From positions 31,386,445 to 31,450,444 of the forward strand of contig OU744446.1 in NCBI GenBank assembly GCA_916610825.1: 64,000 nt of DNA, read 5' to 3'. The stretch is from Haliclystus octoradiatus. Lineage: Eukaryota > Cnidaria > Staurozoa > Stauromedusae > Haliclystidae. Shown piece after piece: positions 59,863 to 64,000 of this stretch; position 1 is the stretch's first letter, and every line of letters starts with the position of its first letter. Position numbers and translations under genes: made by a program. The notes under the pieces were generated by a model. That model did not search any database. It saw nothing but the letters and a program-made list of their open reading frames with translations, and was not told where the DNA came from.

Positions 59863-61763
59863 ATATATAATGAATTAACTATTAATTTTATGACTTTTTA
59901 CTTTTGATATCAAACTTCACCAGTGTCACATCATTCAATCATACATCAACGTAATTGAAACATTTTTTGATATTTATTTACAAAGTTTTTCTTGAACTCA
60001 AATCTATTGGCTGTTTTGCTTTGATTCAATGTTTCGGTTTTAGCAGCTAGAAATACATTTTCTCAATAGTTAAGTTCATAAGAAATGTAAACATAATACT
60101 GGAACTTCTCCATTGTGTCTCCAAGAATGTGCATTGCTAGTCAAGTGCCTAACTTCAACAACCACGCAATAACTTTGTAGATACCTATTTATTCAGATAC
60201 TTCAATGCTGGTTATATACAATTGTTCTATGAAAGGTAGAATAGTTTTTTGATAAGTGCTATTTCCATTTTTTCACAGCCGTGTATGCTCTAATCGTCAT
60301 GGTTTGATCAGAAAATACGGGCTCAATATGTGCCGTCAGTGCTTCAGAGAATACGCTCCTGCTATTGGCTTCAAAAAGGTAATAACTTTGTTAATATATT
60401 TTAAGATCTTATATGTTAAGATAGATAATGTCTGCTATCTAACTTTCAAGGTACCTGTCAAGTTTAACAGATGTACTGCAGTAATGTACTTATTTATGAA
60501 ACACAACCAAGGATGTAGTAATGATGAATTAATATTAAGAAATTTTATAAAAAAAGGACAATGAAAACTTGAAATATACATGTTATTGAACTACATGAAT
60601 ATAAGATACATCATTTTCGCTAGAGCATGGTTTCTAAATAGCTGCAAGCAAGCTTGTCCGGACAACATAAATTTACTATTAAAAAATGTCAATATTCTGC
60701 CAAATTCCGGTAAACTTTGCCGGATCATTGGTTCGGTCCATCCCTACAGTTAGACTAGAAAAACTTATTACAAAGGCGTTTACTATAAATTTCTTTCTTG
60801 TGAAAAGTCTTTTCAACCTTCCAATCCTTTTTTCAAGTTCTTGCAAGTTTCCAGCAAAGGCTTAATTTGCATATTTTGTCTTTTCCAAAATACTTGCCAA
60901 ATCAATGTCAGGGTTTTTGAAATGGTTGTTTCTCATATTGACAGCTGTTATAGGTCCCTGTCTACATTCCACTTGTTACTGTAGTCTCCAGATTCATGTT
61001 ATACAGCATGATCATCCTCTCTTCTACAAACTGTTTTTTATAATCACAAATCTATTTTTATTGTCAAACCTTTCAATCAATCTCTGATTAGTTCAGAGTT
61101 GGATACATGCCTGGAAAATCACTTTGCCGACATGAGAATTTTCAGACTTTTTGCGGATTTCAGACTATTTTGGACCTTGTGAAACTCTAGTTATTGCTTT
61201 TTTCCATTCAATTCCATTGAAAAATATATCAAGATATTGTAGATTTCAGACTATTTTTGAAATGTCAATTCTCATGTCTGACTTTGGCAGCTTGACTTCT
61301 ACTGTACTCAAGTTTGTTACACCATACTTCTGTTTCTCTATTACCTTATGCACATGGTCCGACAAAGTCAGGAAACTTACACAGGAAACAAGGTTGCGGA
61401 AGGCTAGCAAAATTCATAGGGAAAAGCTAAAATGATGGATATAAAGCTAAAATAATTATAACACTATAAAATATAAACTTTTTGATTTATGTTTTCATGT
61501 CAGTAAAATTACTCAAGCGTTTATCTAAAAAATTGAGATTTGCGGAAGTTAAAACATTTTGTCGGCCCCTGCTTATGTGTCGGGTTAGTATAATCAATCC
61601 GCATGAGTTTTAAATATTTGCCAGGTGATGTGATGTCCTTGTAGTGTAGGTGACTTTTCGATCATCAAAATAAGATAATTCTGTTGACAAACATACACAT
61701 CGTATATTTATTTTTGGATATTTATTCTAATCGCATCTTTATTTTGTTTTTTAGTACAAGTGA
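57432..61763 (+). CDS. RPS29: 40S ribosomal protein S29 (uS14)
   Basis: Three exons, 57432-57493, 60279-60378 and 61755-61763, encode 56 residues, exactly the usual animal length. The protein begins [20 protein letters not shown] and contains [19 protein letters not shown] with the four zinc-binding cysteines C21, C24, C39 and C42; the last exon encodes only Tyr-Lys-stop (GFKKYK). S29 binds 18S rRNA in the head of the small ribosomal subunit. Phases match at both junctions (2 and 0). An AATAAA lies at 61871-61876. Both introns are long for so small a gene (2.8 and 1.4 kb); each hosts a candidate H/ACA snoRNA in the sense orientation, a common arrangement in ribosomal protein genes. Intron 1 also holds a hAT-like element and a hammerhead-bearing foldback. 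Confidence 0.96.
58160..59022. mobile_element. Non-autonomous hAT-like element
   Basis: The ends AGAGGTGCACCGATC and ATCGATGCTCCTCC are imperfect inverted repeats, flanked by TTGTGGCT (58152-58159) and CTGTGGCT (59023-59030), a 7/8 matched 8-bp duplication. The interior has TAATCGGTTGGTTAATCGG-type repeats. Similar CCGATTAATCGG sequence occurs near 38130 and 32290. No transposase is present. Confidence 0.6.
59303..59431 (+). ncRNA. Candidate H/ACA snoRNA, copy 1 (RPS29 intron 1)
   Basis: Two hairpins are joined by a hinge and end in ACA. Hairpin 1: GCAAGT/ACTTGC outer stem and AAAGACT/AGTCTTT inner stem around a pocket (TTCCAGC / TCCAAAAT). The hinge contains AAATCA, matching box H (ANANNA). 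Hairpin 2: CAGGG/CCCTG outer stem and ATGGTTGT/ACAGCTGT inner stem. ACA is at 59426-59428, three bases before the presumed 3' end. The family guides pseudouridylation; the target was not determined. It lies sense in the intron. Confidence 0.65.
59626..59832. repeat. Foldback element with hammerhead motif
   Basis: The left arm (AAATAGTAGATCAAAGATCA... to about 59678) is exactly inverted at about 59779-59830 (...TGATCTTTGATCTACTATTT), about 50 bp each, with (TA)n on both sides. The left arm's end overlaps the hammerhead at 59660-59699. Confidence 0.9.
59660..59699 (-). ncRNA. Canonical type I hammerhead ribozyme motif
   Basis: Read on the minus strand from 59699: CCGT, core CTGAAGA (CUGANGA), stem II GCGT-CTTT-ACGC with the canonical G-C closing pair, GAAAC, loop TCAGA, GTA, then ACGG, which pairs perfectly with CCGT (stem I). 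The predicted cut falls after GTA, between 59664 and 59663. Every conserved hammerhead base is present. Self-cleavage is inferred from structure only. Confidence 0.75.
60841..60969 (+). ncRNA. Candidate H/ACA snoRNA, copy 2 (RPS29 intron 2)
   Basis: It has the same length and layout as 59303-59431, without indels. The 3' ~70 nt are nearly identical; differences cluster in hairpin 1, where the inner stem becomes AAAGGC/GTCTTT (an A-U changed to a G-U), so pairing is kept. Box H AAATCA is near 60899; ACA is at 60964-60966. Confidence 0.65.
61125..61285. repeat. Short TIR element related to sequence at 58318-58470
   Basis: GACATGAGAATTTTCAGACT at the left and AATTCTCATGTCTGAC at the right are inverted. 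The interior (GCGGATTTCAGACTATTTT, GTGAAACTCTA) matches part of the hAT-like element in intron 1. It lies in RPS29 intron 2. Confidence 0.6.
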
Positions 61764-61870
61764 AGAAGCAAACAGTGGGATTGTTTATTTGGTTGAATTG
61801 AAGCAGAATCTAAATGGAATATTGCTTGTAAAATATATAAAAGATACCATGATGTTGATCTGTGGACAGG

Positions 61871-61876
61871 AATAAA
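61871..61876 (+). terminator. RPS29: Poly(A) signal of RPS29
   Basis: AATAAA lies 108 bp after the RPS29 stop codon. Confidence 0.7.
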
Positions 61877-61899
61877 AATCCATTTAAACAATTACTGTC

Positions 61900-63160
61900 C
61901 TATGTTGTATTATATTTTCCTCATTCCAATTTTGTTTTCTTTCTAACCCATGGCTTTTTAGATTCAAACTCTATAATATATCAGCCCATCCAGTTAGGGT
62001 AATAATGCAGTGTACGCCTGCAGCACAAGTCAAAACTGCCAATGGATTTCATTGCATTTATTGAATTAAATTTACGAAGTGGATAATGTTCCGGAATCCT
62101 GAGTGCTAGAGATAATGTTCCGTGCGTCTTCTGCGCATGCTTAATGTGCTGTTTGCGTTTCTCTCACATTCATTCAAGATGCAATGGCGATGGACGGTCC
62201 CTCGACCACGTTAATAACAATTTTGTTCATAACAAGTTTTATAATAGAATATAAAATAATTCAAAGTGCTAGAGGTTGAAAACACTTTATATGAGGGATT
62301 CACGACGCTGGATGCCACCGTTCTTCCAAACTTATAGAAAAAGCGAGCGAACACGGCTTTGGTTTTGAGTTTCGGGGTTTTGACTATTGGTGTACGACAA
62401 AATCAGAATTGGTAGATTAAACTAAATTTACAGTTACCGGTATCCGAAATTAAATTTACAGTTACCGGTATCCGAAATTTTGAACCAACCAGGAAGCAGT
62501 TTATAGGGTTTGACCTTAAAAATCTTGGTTGCAGATAAGCGGGGATTTCACTTATCCGGATTACGGTTACACTCTATAATGCAAAACAGCAGTGCACTGT
62601 GAGTGAGAAGTAATCAAAAGATGTATCAATTGATTCTGCAGTAGTGTTACGTAATAGGATGAGGCATCAATTCTGTCGCAACTTACCATTTGGGTGGAGC
62701 GTGGAGTTTGAACTTTTGATTTCTATCGTTACAGAAACTGAAGCATGTTACCACGAAAATATAAGACTGAAAACGCTCCTTCGGGGGACGGGATCAAGGC
62801 TAGAATGGGTACAGGCTAGCCTCACTCCATCACGGCCCTCATTTCCGCGCGGCGCTCCAGCACTGGAGCCCCGTGCGGAAATGAGGGCCGTGATGGAGTG
62901 AGGCTAGGTACAGGCTATACTTTAACTGACCAACTCTACGTCTACTCTTTCAGGAGAGGGAAATAGATTAGCATACATAAATAGAATTTCTTGAACTGTG
63001 GATCTAAGTTATTTTCTAGGTCGTAATCACTCAAGTGTTACGACGAAGTGTTGTCAATTACTTTACCGATAATAATAATACAATTGATTTATGAATTGGT
63101 CTTTTCATCCTGTTTGGGGAATAGCCTTCTACGTTTTAGTTCTCTCTGTGATGAATTTTT
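61900..63160. other. Intergenic region between RPS29 and the kinase gene
   Basis: It holds a 28-bp direct duplication at 62423-62478 (TAAATTTACAGTTACCGGTA twice) and the foldback element at 62815-62907. The open frame across 62644-62901 is a by-product of the foldback. No gene was seen. Confidence 0.6.
62815..62907. repeat. GC-rich foldback element
   Basis: CTAGCCTCACTCCATCACGG at the left is inverted at the right (CCGTGATGGAGTGAGGCTAG), with a GGCCCTCATTTCCGC / GCGGAAATGAGGGCC inner arm and a centre of about 20 nt. It belongs to the same family as 18684-18770. Confidence 0.9.
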
Positions 63161-63163
63161 AAA

Positions 63164-63868
63164 ATGGAGAAATATAATAAAATTCGAGTGATAGGAACTG
63201 GGACATTTGGTTCTGCATGGCTAGTAGAATCTATTTCTAGCAAACAAAAATATGTCATCAAAGAAATTATTATTAAATCATTGTCAGAACAAGATACAAA
63301 GAATGCGTTAAATGAAGTGAAAATCTTATCTAGTATGAGGCATAAAAATATTATTCGATATAAGGAAACGTTTACACAAGATGATAAACTTTGTATTGCA
63401 ATGGAATATGCCTCTGAAGGTAGGTCAATAACTTTGGATGTACAAAGAAAATCTGCTCAAGTATACATGCAGTCAGTATTAGAATGTTCTTCGAGAAGGA
63501 TGTGAGTAAGAAATTTCAGCGTATATGTAACTCGTGGACAAGTTATTCTGATTGTACAATATGATAGATTCCGCTTGATTGATTGACCGCTAAAACAGGT
63601 AGATAAAGTCACCGCTAGATATACACTGAATTAGCCTACTTGCAGACGCTCTGTAAATTGGTTACATATTCACTTAGTAATAAAGATAAATAATTATTAA
63701 TTACTTATTGGTTACTGTACAATGTTGAATATTGCTAGGGTCTTACAATATACTTTTTAGCATCCTAACAACTGTGTTTTCTCGTATGTTATGCTTTCTA
63801 TCTTGTTTTCAAAAGGTGATTTGCACGTGAAAATCAAAACACAAAGTGGTTCTTTACTGAGTGAAAAG
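63164..63868 (+). CDS. NEK-family protein kinase, N-terminal exons (runs off window)
   Basis: Exon 1 (63164-63419) starts at ATG (MEKYNKIRVIGTGTFGSAWL) and exon 2 is 63816-63868; phases match (1, then 0). The glycine-rich loop IGTGTFGSAW, the ATP-binding lysine in YVIKEI (K33), NEVKILSSMRHKNIIRYKE and the hinge AMEYASEGDLHVKI are typical of NIMA-related (NEK) serine/threonine kinases, closest in feel to the NEK1/3/5 group. These kinases act in cilia, centrosomes and the cell cycle. The catalytic loop and everything after it lie beyond position 64000, so activity and subfamily cannot be judged. Confidence 0.88.
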
Positions 63869-64000
63869 GTAATGTCGTCACTATAAAGATGATAGTCCAT
63901 ATAGCTACGTTAAAATTCGATCGTTCAATGTCAATCCCTGTATTTTAAATTTTTTATTTACCGTTTCTAACAAACTCAAATCATATGAAACCATAGCGTC

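Noticed and set aside
62644-62901. 85-codon frame with a proline-rich end
   Set aside because: Its second half is the arm of the foldback element at 62815-62907.

Overview
The window is nuclear DNA from an animal. It is AT-rich and intron-rich: coding exons are mostly 30-190 bp, with introns of about 0.1-4 kb. Several genes are recognisable animal orthologues: MOCS1, ribosomal protein S29, a NEK-type kinase, and an adhesion-GPCR-like GAIN/GPS ectodomain. Intron size, gene spacing and repeat content fit a small-genome marine invertebrate such as a tunicate, but nothing seen fixes the phylum. Exon joins below come from GT/AG sites that keep phase across every junction; no transcript evidence was available.

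Layout. 1-13.6 kb (+): the 3' part of a gene whose protein has a hormone-receptor (HormR) domain, a GAIN domain with an intact GPS, one transmembrane helix instead of seven, and a ~670-residue basic, serine-rich cytoplasmic tail. 13.6-28.8 kb: gene-poor, holding one unrecognised 327-codon ORF (-), repeat relics and one orphan last exon. 28.9-40.3 kb (-): MOCS1, an in-frame fusion of MoaA- and MoaC-like halves in 11 coding exons; its introns carry a tRNA-like SINE, a MITE, a hAT element with a perfect 8-bp target duplication and another TIR element. 41.8-43.5 kb: a nest of inverted repeats, several hammerhead-ribozyme motifs and a LINE reverse-transcriptase fragment. 44.9-45.3 kb: a 69-bp minisatellite. 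45.5-52.0 kb (-): a long coiled-coil gene broken by several frameshifts and in-frame stops. 53.7-56.8 kb (-): a 365-residue leucine-rich-repeat protein, head to head with RPS29 (57.4-61.8 kb, +). RPS29 introns 1 and 2 each hold a copy of a 129-nt sequence with the layout of an H/ACA snoRNA. 63.2 kb to the end (+): the first two coding exons of a NEK-like kinase.

The genes do not form an operon or pathway; they look like unrelated neighbours. The most notable content is (i) the hammerhead family, including one motif at 59660-59699 (-) with a fully canonical core and all three stems, and a direct-repeat pair whose predicted cut sites lie 267 nt apart, as in animal retrozymes or Penelope-like terminal repeats; (ii) the paired intronic H/ACA snoRNA candidates; and (iii) the single-pass GAIN receptor. 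All assignments come from reading the sequence; no database search was possible.
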